Assembly: GCA_046299555.1 (NCBI GenBank) | Contig: JBKBHS010000004.1 | Span: forward strand, 1 to 64,000 | Origin: CALKJP01 sp046299555 | Lineage (GTDB): Bacteria; Bacteroidota; Bacteroidia; JACCXN01 | Reading direction: 5' to 3' | Length of the DNA: 64,000 nucleotides | Part shown: positions 44,187-52,395 of the stretch, piece after piece | Layout of the letters: each line of letters starts with the position of its first letter | Numbering within the stretch: the first letter of the stretch is position 1 | Translations under genes and position numbers: made by a program | The notes under the pieces: generated by a model | The model's input: only the letters and a program-made list of their open reading frames with translations | Told to the model about the DNA's origin: nothing | The model's database searches: none

Positions 44187-45623
44187 ATGTCAAAATATGT
44201 AATATTAGTTTTGGTTTTATTATCGCAATTGCTGTTTGCACAGCACGATCATAAATTGCAACATTACCTCCATAAACTTGAAAAAGATCCTGATTTAAAA
44301 AACGCATCCATTACGTTTTATGCCATTCACTTAGCTAATGGAAAGGAAATTGCTGCCTTGAATGAACATCGTTCCTTAGTTCCGGCTTCGGTTACTAAAG
44401 TTTTTTCTACTGCTATTGCCTTATCCATTTATGGTAAAGAAAAAACATTTAAAACATTGGTAGAATATGATGGAAGCATTGATAGTACCGGTGTTTTATA
44501 TGGCAATATTTATATCAAAGGTGGAGGTGATCCAACACTTGGTTCTACTTTATTTAACAAAGAAAATCCGCTTGCATTTATACAACAGTGGGTTGAAGCA
44601 ATAAAGAAAAAAACAGGTATTAAAGAAATTAAAGGTAGTATTATTGCAGATGTTTCATTATTTGATAATACAATTCCCGGTGGTTGGGCATGGGGCGATA
44701 TTGGTAATTATTATGGTGCCGGAGCGCATGCACTTTCGGTATATGATAATACCTACGAATTGGAATTTGATACACGAAATTTACAAAAACCAGTATTAAA
44801 AAATATCTATCCCAAACTTCCTGATTATACTTTAATTAATGATTTAGAAAGCTCATCAAAACAAAATGATAATTCCATTATTTATGGATTTCCTGATAGC
44901 GATGAGCGAACAATTAAAGGTAGCATACCTTCCGGAAAATCTGCTTTTAAAGTTAAAGGTGCTACACCATCGCCCGATAAATTAGTAGTGTGGCTTTTTA
45001 AAGAGGAACTAAAAAAACAAAATATTCCATTTTCTGAAATAGAATACCAGGTAAAACAAGACACCTTGCGCAAATTAATTTATGAGCAAACATCGCCTCC
45101 ATTAGCAGATATTGTTTTACAAACCAATATGAAAAGTATTAATTCCTATGCAGAAAGTTTGCTAAATCATATTGGCTTATTTAAGCATGCAGTTGGAAGT
45201 ACCTTCAATGGATTGGATGTAACATATCAGTTTTTAAAAGAAAGAAAACTAAATACTGAAGGATTGTTTTTAACGGATGGAAGCGGATTATCGCGCTCCA
45301 ATGCTATTTCTGCTGCACATCTTGTTGATATATTACAGCTAATGTATTATGATAAAAACAATTTTGAAGCATTTAAAAAGTCACTTCCTGTTGCAGGTAA
45401 GAGTGGTTCAATAGCTAACATTTGTAAAGGAACATCGGCAGAAGGCAGAGTATTTGCAAAGAGTGGTTACATGTCGCGCGTAAGAAGTTATGCCGGTTAT
45501 GTAACAACCCTTAAAGGTGAAGAAATTGCTTTTGCTGTAATTGTAAATAATTACAATTGTACTCCATCCGAAATGAAAGCCAAGCTTGAAAAATTGTTTA
45601 TTGCCTTAGCAGAACATCATTAG
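44187..45623 (+). CDS. dacB: D-alanyl-D-alanine carboxypeptidase/endopeptidase (PBP4, S13)
   Basis: 478 residues with a signal peptide (ending LLFAQ). It is a serine peptidase of family S13. The nucleophile motif is SVTK (68-71, in LVPASVTKVF), the second motif is in KSINSYAESLLNH, and the third is KSG in FAKSGYMSRVRSYAGY. The enzyme trims or cleaves peptidoglycan peptides in the periplasm. It is convergent with, and overlaps by 4 bases, the cystathionine synthase gene. Confidence 0.94.
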   Translation: MSKYVILVLVLLSQLLFAQHDHKLQHYLHKLEKDPDLKNASITFYAIHLANGKEIAALNEHRSLVPASVTKVFSTAIALSIYGKEKTFKTLVEYDGSIDSTGVLYGNIYIKGGGDPTLGSTLFNKENPLAFIQQWVEAIKKKTGIKEIKGSIIADVSLFDNTIPGGWAWGDIGNYYGAGAHALSVYDNTYELEFDTRNLQKPVLKNIYPKLPDYTLINDLESSSKQNDNSIIYGFPDSDERTIKGSIPSGKSAFKVKGATPSPDKLVVWLFKEELKKQNIPFSEIEYQVKQDTLRKLIYEQTSPPLADIVLQTNMKSINSYAESLLNHIGLFKHAVGSTFNGLDVTYQFLKERKLNTEGLFLTDGSGLSRSNAISAAHLVDILQLMYYDKNNFEAFKKSLPVAGKSGSIANICKGTSAEGRVFAKSGYMSRVRSYAGYVTTLKGEEIAFAVIVNNYNCTPSEMKAKLEKLFIALAEHH

Positions 45624-46984
45624 CACAAGGCTTTCATAATATCGTGCTTAGTGATAATAAACGTTTTATCTACTTTAAAATCTTTTACCAATACTGCAGG
45701 ATTTTCTTCTGTTATCATCTTGGCAAGCGACTCAATAGGCGTTGATATATCCACAAAAGGGAAAGCCGATTGCATAATACTTTCTACTGTTTGTTCTTTT
45801 ACGCAAGGGTCTTTAACCATAAGATTAAATATATGCGTATCACTGATAGAACCTACTATACGTTTATCTTTTGTAACAGGAATTTGCGAGAAATCATTTA
45901 ACTGCATTAGTTTAATGGCTTGAGCTACTCTTTCATGCGCTTCGATTGTTACTAATGGAATTGCTTTTGAAGAAGAAACTAAATCTTTTGCTGTCATGCC
46001 TTTAGGATCAAGATAGCCCTTTTCGCGCATCCATTCAGGATTATACATTTTTCCTAAGTAGCGAGTTCCATGATCGTGAAATATTACAACTACCACATCG
46101 CCTTCTTTAAAGTGATGTTTTAATTGTAAAACACCTGCCATTGCAGCTCCTGCAGAGTTTCCGGCAAAAATTCCTTCTTCGCGCGCAATGCGTGTTGTCA
46201 TTACAGCAGCATCTTTATCGGTAACTTTTTCAAAAGCATCAATTAATGAAAAGTCAACATTTTTTGGTAAAAAATCTTCTCCAATTCCTTCGGTTACGTA
46301 AGGATATATTTCGTTTTTATCAAATATTCCCGTCTCTTTATATTTTTTAAAAACAGATCCGTATGTATCAATTCCCCATACTTTTATGTTAGGATTTTTT
46401 TCTTTTAAATATCGCGCAGTTCCCGAAATGGTTCCCCCAGTGCCAACTCCTACAACTAAGTGAGTTATTTTTCCATCTGTTTGCTCCCATATTTCAGGTC
46501 CTGTGCTTTCATAATGGGCTTGTGCATTTGAAGGATTATCGTATTGATTAGGTTTCCATGCATTTGGAATTTCTTTTTCTAATCGTGAAGATACCGAATA
46601 GTAGGAGCGTGGATCTTCAGGATCTACATCGGTAGGGCATACAATTACTTCTGCTCCAAAGGCACGTAAAGCATCAAATTTTTCTTTTGATTGTTTATCG
46701 GTTGAGGTAAAAATACATTTATAGCCTTTTATCACTGCAGCAATAGCCAAGCCCATTCCGGTATTTCCGCTGGTACCTTCTATAATGGTTCCACCGGGTT
46801 TTAAAAGTCCTGCTTTTTCAGCATCTTCAATCATTTTTAAGGCCATTCGGTCTTTTATTGAATTGCCCGGATTGGTAGTTTCTATTTTAGCTAATACTAA
46901 TGCCGGTATATCTTTTGTAATACGATTAATTTTTACAAGAGGAGTATTACCAATGGTTTCTAATATATTGTTATAGTATTTCAT
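45620..46984 (-). CDS. Cystathionine beta-synthase-type PLP enzyme with CBS domain pair
   Basis: 454 residues. The N-terminal PLP fold (1-330) has Lys44 in NPGNSIKDRMAL and the phosphate loop EGTSGNTGMGLA. The middle motif is GVGTGGTISGTARYL. The C-terminal part (about 335-454) is a pair of CBS modules, as in cystathionine beta-synthases. It makes cystathionine from homocysteine and serine; a cysteine synthase activity is possible. Regulation by an adenosyl ligand at the CBS pair is inference from family. Confidence 0.9.
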   Translation of the reverse strand: MKYYNNILETIGNTPLVKINRITKDIPALVLAKIETTNPGNSIKDRMALKMIEDAEKAGLLKPGGTIIEGTSGNTGMGLAIAAVIKGYKCIFTSTDKQSKEKFDALRAFGAEVIVCPTDVDPEDPRSYYSVSSRLEKEIPNAWKPNQYDNPSNAQAHYESTGPEIWEQTDGKITHLVVGVGTGGTISGTARYLKEKNPNIKVWGIDTYGSVFKKYKETGIFDKNEIYPYVTEGIGEDFLPKNVDFSLIDAFEKVTDKDAAVMTTRIAREEGIFAGNSAGAAMAGVLQLKHHFKEGDVVVVIFHDHGTRYLGKMYNPEWMREKGYLDPKGMTAKDLVSSSKAIPLVTIEAHERVAQAIKLMQLNDFSQIPVTKDKRIVGSISDTHIFNLMVKDPCVKEQTVESIMQSAFPFVDISTPIESLAKMITEENPAVLVKDFKVDKTFIITKHDIMKALC

Positions 46985-47160
46985 CTTTTAAATTAAAAAT
47001 TCAGTTTTTACAATTAAGTTATAAAGTTAGAAAGTTTAAAAGTATTAATGTGTACGAAAAAACTTTTCTAAAAAATAAAGTGTAAAATGTATATCAAATT
47101 ACTTTTTACTAAACAATTTTTCATTTTTACATTACACATTTGTAAATTTTTCTAATTAAA
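46985..47160 (-). repeat. Intergenic word-repeat element F (upstream of the cystathionine synthase gene)
   Basis: This stretch is AT-rich and has no gene. On the minus strand it contains ACTTTTAAACTTTCTAACTT, nearly the same as ACTTTTATACTTTCTAACTT in element C. It also holds a loose inverted repeat, GTGTAAAATG against TTTTTACATTACAC. Confidence 0.5.
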
Positions 47161-47194
47161 ATTTGCTTGCGAAGTTAATAATTCCATTTCAGAC

Positions 47195-47228
47195 TGATAA
47201 ATATCATATAAAAGATTGATGTAGGTCA
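47195..47228 (+). promoter_or_regulatory. Two FNR/CRP-type boxes upstream of the UspA gene
   Basis: TGAT-AAAT-ATCA (47195-47206) is a perfect core. TGAT-GTAG-GTCA (47217-47228) has one mismatch. The centres are 22 bases apart. The proximal centre is 36.5 bases from the end of the best -7-like box (CACTTTTG, 47252-47259), almost the same geometry as at 32933-32996. Confidence 0.6.
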
Positions 47229-47281
47229 TATTTTGCTTAGGCATTATAATTCACTTTTGTATTAAATAAAAAAATAAAAAC

Positions 47282-48145
47282 ATGAAGAAAATCTTAGTTC
47301 CTACCGATTTTTCGCAAACAGCTGAAAATGCTGTAAATGTAGCCTTAGATATTGCTCAAAAAGCAAAGGCAACAGTTTATTTTTTTCATACAGTAAATAC
47401 GGCAATTGATTGGAGTAGTACACAATTATCGGTACCAACAAAACCTTTAACGGTAAAAGAGCAAATGGAAATGTATCCTGAAGTAAGCAAGCAAATTGCA
47501 ACTGCGCAGGCAAAGCTTTCTGAGCTTTCAAAGAGAGCTTCTAAAATGAATGTTGATTCAAAGATAGAGTTAGGATACAATTTATTTCACGAAGACTTAG
47601 CTCGTTTTGCTGAGAAAATTAATACCGATTTAATTGTAATGGGAACTCATGGCGTTTCCGGGGTTAAAGAAGCATTTCTGGGTTCAAATACTTTAAAAGT
47701 AATCAGAACTTCTAACGTTCCTGTTTTAACAGTTAAAAACAAGCATAAAGCATTTAAAATTAAAACTTTAATTTATGCTTCTGATTTTGAAGAAACCAAA
47801 GCAAATAAAAATATCGAACGAGTTAAAGCTTTTGCAGAATTTTTTGGTGCGAGCATTCATTTCGTATATATAAATACTCCTGTAGGTTTTGAAGATTCTG
47901 CATATACCATAGCTAAAATTCATAAAGTTGCTAAGGAAAATAAAATATCAAAGTATTATGCTCAAGTTTATAATGATTATACTGTTGAACGTGGTATTAT
48001 TAATATGGCAGAAATGCTTAAAGCCGATTTAGTAGCGCTTTCTACGCATGGATACAGTGGTTTGCGTCATTTCATCAATAATAATGTGGCAGAAAATGTT
48101 GCAAATCATTCACGAGTTCCTGTTTTAACTTTTAGAATGAAGTAA
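47282..48145 (+). CDS. Universal stress protein with two UspA domains
   Basis: 287 residues, a tandem of two UspA domains (1-145 and 155-287). Domain 1 has MKKILVPTDFSQTAENAV and IVMGTHGVSGVKEAFLGSNT; domain 2 has the corresponding LVALSTHGYSGLRHFINNNV. Domain 1 keeps a G-X2-G-X9-G[S/T]-like nucleotide loop. Such proteins respond to starvation, low oxygen and redox stress. The FNR-like boxes upstream fit that role. A strong terminator follows. Confidence 0.94.
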   Translation: MKKILVPTDFSQTAENAVNVALDIAQKAKATVYFFHTVNTAIDWSSTQLSVPTKPLTVKEQMEMYPEVSKQIATAQAKLSELSKRASKMNVDSKIELGYNLFHEDLARFAEKINTDLIVMGTHGVSGVKEAFLGSNTLKVIRTSNVPVLTVKNKHKAFKIKTLIYASDFEETKANKNIERVKAFAEFFGASIHFVYINTPVGFEDSAYTIAKIHKVAKENKISKYYAQVYNDYTVERGIINMAEMLKADLVALSTHGYSGLRHFINNNVAENVANHSRVPVLTFRMK

Positions 48146-48162
48146 CCGAAGATATGAATAAT

Positions 48163-48196
48163 AAAAAAGCCCTCTCAAATCTGAGAGGGCTTTTTT
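48163..48196. terminator. Bidirectional terminator between UspA and the serine protease gene
   Basis: A perfect 15-bp stem (48163-48177 with 48182-48196) with an A-run/T-run on either side and a 4-base loop (AATC). It serves both convergent genes. Confidence 0.93.
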
Positions 48197-48214
48197 ATTT
48201 GATTTGTTTTTGAA

Positions 48215-51205
48215 CTATTTGTTCAGTATTATTTTTTCAAGTATTCTTCCGTTTTCATTGCTCAATTCAAGGAAATAAATCCCACCATTCAAATTAGAGG
48301 TTTCTATGCTTTTTTGTAATTGTTGAATATTATTCTCCTGCACACTGTAAACTATTTGACCTAATGTGTTAAATAAGCGAATGTTTACATTAGAATTTTT
48401 ATTCATAATCAATAAAACATTTATTTGATCATTGGCAGGATTGGGATATACTTTTAATTGGCCTATTGCACTATATCCCTCAATTCCAACACCACTAATG
48501 GTTACAGGATTTGAAGGAGTAGATGAGCATCCATTTTGAGTTACAACCACTGTGTAATTTCCATTTTGAGTTGCGGTATAAGACTGACCGGTAGCACCAT
48601 TAATCGGATTCCCATTTAGATACCATTGATTACCGGTTGAAGCACTGGAGGTTAAAACAAATCCATTTTGAGTAATAGTAGGAGTAGCCGGAACAGGATT
48701 TACTGTAACTGTAAAATTTTGTGAGGTTGCAGGATTTCCTTGTACTCCGGGATAATTTGATGTCATAACACAGGTTACAATATCTCCATTGTTTAAAGTT
48801 GAAGAGGTAAATGTAGGTGAATTGGTTCCTACATTATTACCATTAACTTTCCATTGATAGGTTGGACTCGTACCACCAAATGTAGGAGTAGCAGTAAATG
48901 TTACGGTTTGTCCAGCACATGATGGATTAGGAGTTCCTGAAATGCTTACAGCTGCAGTTGGTGCAGAGCTTGTAATATTTATATTATCTATATATAAATT
49001 ATTTCCGTAACCACAATAATTTTCAAAGCGTACTTTTACATTGGGTTGTCCTAAATAAGCTTGTAATGATACAGTATCTTTTCTCCATTGGGTTGCGGTT
49101 GGAGTAAATGCTGATGTAACATTTGCTCCTCCATTGGTTGCTAAAATTTGATTTCCTTTTGCATATAATCTTGTCCAAGTACCACCGCAATCGGTAGATA
49201 CCGATACAATTAATGAATCATGATTACTCGCACTGTATCTAGCATAAGCCACATCAAATGTTACAATTACAGGATCGCTAATACTTGATAAATCAAAAGT
49301 TGGAGATTCCATATAATCTCTCTGTCCGGCTGCATTATAGTTAAAGTTGTCAATTCGCATAGAAGCAGAACTTGAACCAAAACCTCCGGCTGTGGTAACT
49401 CTTGCCCAAGTAGTAGCGCTATCAGGATTAACTCTTGTCCATCCGCTTGGAGGAAAGGTGGTACCTTCAAAATTTTCAGTAATAGGTAAATTGGTAGTTG
49501 TAGGAGAAGTAATTGTAAATGTAACGGTGGCAGTATCGTTTGCAAAATTCATGTCAGTACCGTTGTTAGGGTTACTTGTCCATACTCGCAGCGTATGATT
49601 TCCGGGAGTAACATTAATAGTTGGAATATTTATAGTAGTTGTTTGTGAAGAATTTAAACTACCGCTCCATGCAAAATTTTGAATAGGTCCGGTGTTTAAA
49701 CGATAATTAATTGTTACAGTTGTAAGCGTGTTTGTTCCGCTATTTCTTAAAGTAGCAACAGGATTGATACTGCTCACACAAGCTGAATAACCATTGGTAG
49801 GAGTTATAAAGTTTAACATCCCTGCATCTAATGCTAACGAAGGTTGATTAGGATCATAGCCATTTAATGTTGAAACACCGGAATTGTTTGGATCAAGCCA
49901 GTCCATTAGTCTGTTTGTACTATTGCTTCCGCTTGGATTCCAAGAATTGGCTACTCTTCCATAGTAATCAGGAGAAGTAAGGTTTGAGCATGATGCACCA
50001 CCGCCCCATAATTGTCCGATAATTCTACCATTTTGGTCAAAAAGGGGAGAACCTGATGAACCGCCTTCAGTAGTTGTATTTCTATTCCAAGTAACTTGCC
50101 AGGTAGCATTATTTTCTGTTGAAAAACCACCGTTATTGGTACCGGTTAATACAGCAGGATCATCATCAAAAGATATTTTTTTAATATCACCGCTTGGATG
50201 ATGGATGCTTACAGTATTTGTTGGAATAGTTCCACTATTATCCCATCCTGCCCAATAGGCATTATAATTATTTGGAACAGTATCATTAATTTCAACCAAA
50301 CAGAAATCTGAAGGCGTTCTTCTGGCTCTTAAAGTTGCTCCACTTAACGAAACAAATGATGGAGAGCTTGGTGGGTTACTACATGTAGCCGATTGCCAAT
50401 TAAATCTGAATACCCATGAGCTTGGGTTGCTGTAACAGTGATTGGCAGTTAAGATATATGGTTTACCATCGTTTAAAGTATTATTAATTAATGCTCCGGA
50501 GCAAAAAACATTTCCTCCGCTTACTAACATAACTACAGAACGAATTTGATCTGCCCAAGGAGCTCCATCAGGACACGCAACATTCATATTACAAGATCCT
50601 GATGAACCAAAATTTCTTAAAAAATCATCGCTAAAGGTATTTATGTAGCCATGTGTTACGGTTGAAATTATGATTTCTCCCGGAAATGCAACATTTGCAG
50701 GTTCATAATACTCAATTATTACTTTTTCCCCCTTAATTAAATCAGTTGCAAACATTTCGGTGTATTGATTATTTTTATGTGTAAATGCTCCTATAACATG
50801 AGAATGATCTTCATTGTATAACCATAATTTTGCTCCTTCGGGTAATTTATATTTATTAAAAATAAAATTTAATGAATAGGCTCCGGGACTTTGCACTGCT
50901 ACTCTCCATAATTTATCGCCATTGGCTAATGTTTTCCAAACACCTTTGTTTTGTGGGGTTATATATACATCAAAATTTCTTCCAAATCTGAATGGGCCTT
51001 TAATTCCTGCGTCTAATCGTGCTTGATCTTCGTCTAACATTTCTTGAACATTAAATGATGGCATTGTTTCAACAGGAATTGGATCATTCACAATGAATTT
51101 ATCAAATCCAATCGGGGTGCCGCCTTCACTATATTGGGCATAAGTAAATAATCCGGAAATAATAAAAAGTCCGGTAGAAAGTAAAGTGTAAATTGTCTTT
51201 TTCAT
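48215..51205 (-). CDS. T9SS-sorted trypsin-fold serine protease (lysyl endopeptidase-like)
   Basis: 996 residues. The signal peptide ends near residue 23. A propeptide-like region (25-200) precedes an S1 protease domain with the triad His256 (LTANHCYS), Asp300 (TPSDFCLVEI) and Ser384 (EGGSSGSPLFD), similar to Achromobacter-type lysyl endopeptidase. Then come a CARDB-like domain (about 470-565), a MAM/jelly-roll-like domain (about 570-745), an Ig-like module (about 745-840) and a short repeat. A type A sorting domain (LKVYPNPANDQINVLL, IRLFNTLGQIVY, GIYFLELS) ends the protein. It is probably an extracellular nutrient protease. Confidence 0.92.
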   Translation of the reverse strand: MKKTIYTLLSTGLFIISGLFTYAQYSEGGTPIGFDKFIVNDPIPVETMPSFNVQEMLDEDQARLDAGIKGPFRFGRNFDVYITPQNKGVWKTLANGDKLWRVAVQSPGAYSLNFIFNKYKLPEGAKLWLYNEDHSHVIGAFTHKNNQYTEMFATDLIKGEKVIIEYYEPANVAFPGEIIISTVTHGYINTFSDDFLRNFGSSGSCNMNVACPDGAPWADQIRSVVMLVSGGNVFCSGALINNTLNDGKPYILTANHCYSNPSSWVFRFNWQSATCSNPPSSPSFVSLSGATLRARRTPSDFCLVEINDTVPNNYNAYWAGWDNSGTIPTNTVSIHHPSGDIKKISFDDDPAVLTGTNNGGFSTENNATWQVTWNRNTTTEGGSSGSPLFDQNGRIIGQLWGGGASCSNLTSPDYYGRVANSWNPSGSNSTNRLMDWLDPNNSGVSTLNGYDPNQPSLALDAGMLNFITPTNGYSACVSSINPVATLRNSGTNTLTTVTINYRLNTGPIQNFAWSGSLNSSQTTTINIPTINVTPGNHTLRVWTSNPNNGTDMNFANDTATVTFTITSPTTTNLPITENFEGTTFPPSGWTRVNPDSATTWARVTTAGGFGSSSASMRIDNFNYNAAGQRDYMESPTFDLSSISDPVIVTFDVAYARYSASNHDSLIVSVSTDCGGTWTRLYAKGNQILATNGGANVTSAFTPTATQWRKDTVSLQAYLGQPNVKVRFENYCGYGNNLYIDNINITSSAPTAAVSISGTPNPSCAGQTVTFTATPTFGGTSPTYQWKVNGNNVGTNSPTFTSSTLNNGDIVTCVMTSNYPGVQGNPATSQNFTVTVNPVPATPTITQNGFVLTSSASTGNQWYLNGNPINGATGQSYTATQNGNYTVVVTQNGCSSTPSNPVTISGVGIEGYSAIGQLKVYPNPANDQINVLLIMNKNSNVNIRLFNTLGQIVYSVQENNIQQLQKSIETSNLNGGIYFLELSNENGRILEKIILNK

Positions 51206-51223
51206 AGCGGATAATGATAAGTG

Positions 51224-51649
51224 TTAGTATTGTATAATTTGTTCGTTTCTATTAACAGTTAAATAAAGTTTATCTTTTTTAATTTTCCTTAAACTTTTTA
51301 AATTAAAATATAAAGTATCAGTAATGAGCATTTTACAAAAGTCTTCATTTTGAGTATCTACCAAAAATAGTTGCATATTGTTATTTACAACTAATCCATT
51401 AGAATATAAATTAAAGGAGTGCTCTTTGCAACCTCCGCTGTAATTTATTTCAATGCTAAGAATATCTTTATTTAACTGCATATTTAAAATATTCATTCGC
51501 ATATTTTTATTTTCTATATTAAAAGACGAATCAATAATTACAGGGCTGCCTTTTTGATGTTTATTCGATGGAGTATTTTTATTGCTATTACAAGAAATAT
51601 TTAAAATATGTAATACAATTACACAATAAATTATATTAAATGATTTCAT
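51224..51649 (-). CDS. Small lipoprotein of unknown function
   Basis: 141 residues with a lipobox (LNISC). Central motif INYSGGCKEHSFNLYSNG, then DFCKMLITDTLYFNLKSL. The GGCKEH-F-L pattern recurs in small Bacteroidota lipoproteins as I recall, without known function. It lies 18 bases upstream of the serine protease gene on the same strand, so the two may form one transcript. Confidence 0.72.
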   Translation of the reverse strand: MKSFNIIYCVIVLHILNISCNSNKNTPSNKHQKGSPVIIDSSFNIENKNMRMNILNMQLNKDILSIEINYSGGCKEHSFNLYSNGLVVNNNMQLFLVDTQNEDFCKMLITDTLYFNLKSLRKIKKDKLYLTVNRNEQIIQY

Positions 51650-51720
51650 TGATTATTTTAAGAAATTATAAATTTTTCGACAAGTTATAAAATAAAAAGT
51701 AATCAGCAAAATTTTATAAT

Positions 51721-51754
51721 AAAAGAAAGCTCTGATTTATCAGAGCTTTCTTTT
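51721..51754 (-). terminator. Terminator after the truncated T9SS gene
   Basis: A 16-bp stem, AAAAGAAAGCTCTGAT (51721-51736) with ATCAGAGCTTTCTTTT (51739-51754), lies just beyond the stop of the minus-strand gene at 51757. It is T-rich on both strands. Confidence 0.85.
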
Positions 51755-51756
51755 AG

Positions 51757-52275
51757 TTAATTTTTAATGATTATGTATGTTTTATTTATTCCTTCAATTT
51801 TTAAGAAAAATAAACCATTTTTCAGGTTAGTTATATTTAATTTATTTTTTTCAGACTTTAAATTACCGCGCATTACTTCTTTCCCAATAAAATCTAATAT
51901 TACATAATTATCATTTAACTCATTTGTTGAATAAATATTTATTATATTTTTTGATGGATTGGGATAAATATATATTGAATTGTCTATTTTATTTTCGTTA
52001 ATTGATGATGGAAGTACTGTTAAGATAACAATATCGGATGTGTCGGCACACATCCCTGAAGTAACAATACATCTAAATAATTGAGAATTATTTAAAGCGC
52101 TAACATTAGAAACTGTAAGCGTATTGGTTGTAACACCACTATATTGACCGGCATTGCTTAAGTTCTGAAATCCAAAACCAACATCTGTTTGCCATTGTAT
52201 TGTTGCGTTTGTGTCATTTATAACAACTTTGAATTGTACATTATATTTTTTTACTGTCAAATTGTCTAAAAAAAT
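51757..52275 (-). pseudogene. Truncated T9SS protein (Ig-like domain plus type A sorting domain)
   Basis: The frame can be read from about 52275 (in-frame TAA at the hairpin edge) to 51757. The only start is TTG at 52260, giving 167 residues. There is no signal peptide, yet a T9SS sorting domain (IYIYPNPSKNIINIY, LDFIGKEVM, GLFFLKIEG) requires export. The first residues enter directly into an Ig-like strand (NATIQWQTDVGFGFQNLSNA). This is best read as the 3' remnant of a longer secreted-protein gene whose 5' part has been lost at the C9/G9 hairpin. Confidence 0.7.
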
Positions 52276-52280
52276 AATAT

Positions 52281-52323
52281 TTTAACCTACCCCCCCCCTT
52301 TTTTAGGGGGGGGGTAGGTTAAA
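52281..52323. repeat. Perfect inverted repeat with C9/G9 stem
   Basis: TTTAACCTA plus nine C (52281-52298) is complementary to nine G plus TAGGTTAAA (52306-52323), with loop TTTTTTA. The 18-bp perfect stem with homopolymer core lies between the truncated T9SS gene and glnN. It could be a very strong terminator. It could also be a mobile-element or rearrangement scar, or a sequence-assembly weak point, since such runs are slippage prone. Confidence 0.8.
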
Positions 52324-52346
52324 AAAATATAAAAATTTTTAAAAAA

Positions 52347-52366
52347 GGTACTAAAAAACGAGTACC
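52347..52366 (+). promoter_or_regulatory. Dyad overlapping the glnN -7 element (possible operator)
   Basis: GGTACT (52347-52352) and AGTACC (52361-52366) are inverted repeats separated by 8 bases. The right arm overlaps the -7 element TACCTTTG (52363-52370). A regulator binding here could control glnN; this is inference. Confidence 0.45.
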
Positions 52367-52370
52367 TTTG
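52363..52370 (+). promoter_or_regulatory. -7 promoter element of glnN
   Basis: TACCTTTG matches TAnnTTTG, 25 bases before the ATG. Confidence 0.6.
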
Positions 52371-52395
52371 CAGCTGAAAACAAAAAAAACTCTTT

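Noticed and set aside
48163..48196. Attachment site or small RNA
   Set aside because: It is an ordinary bidirectional terminator between convergent genes.
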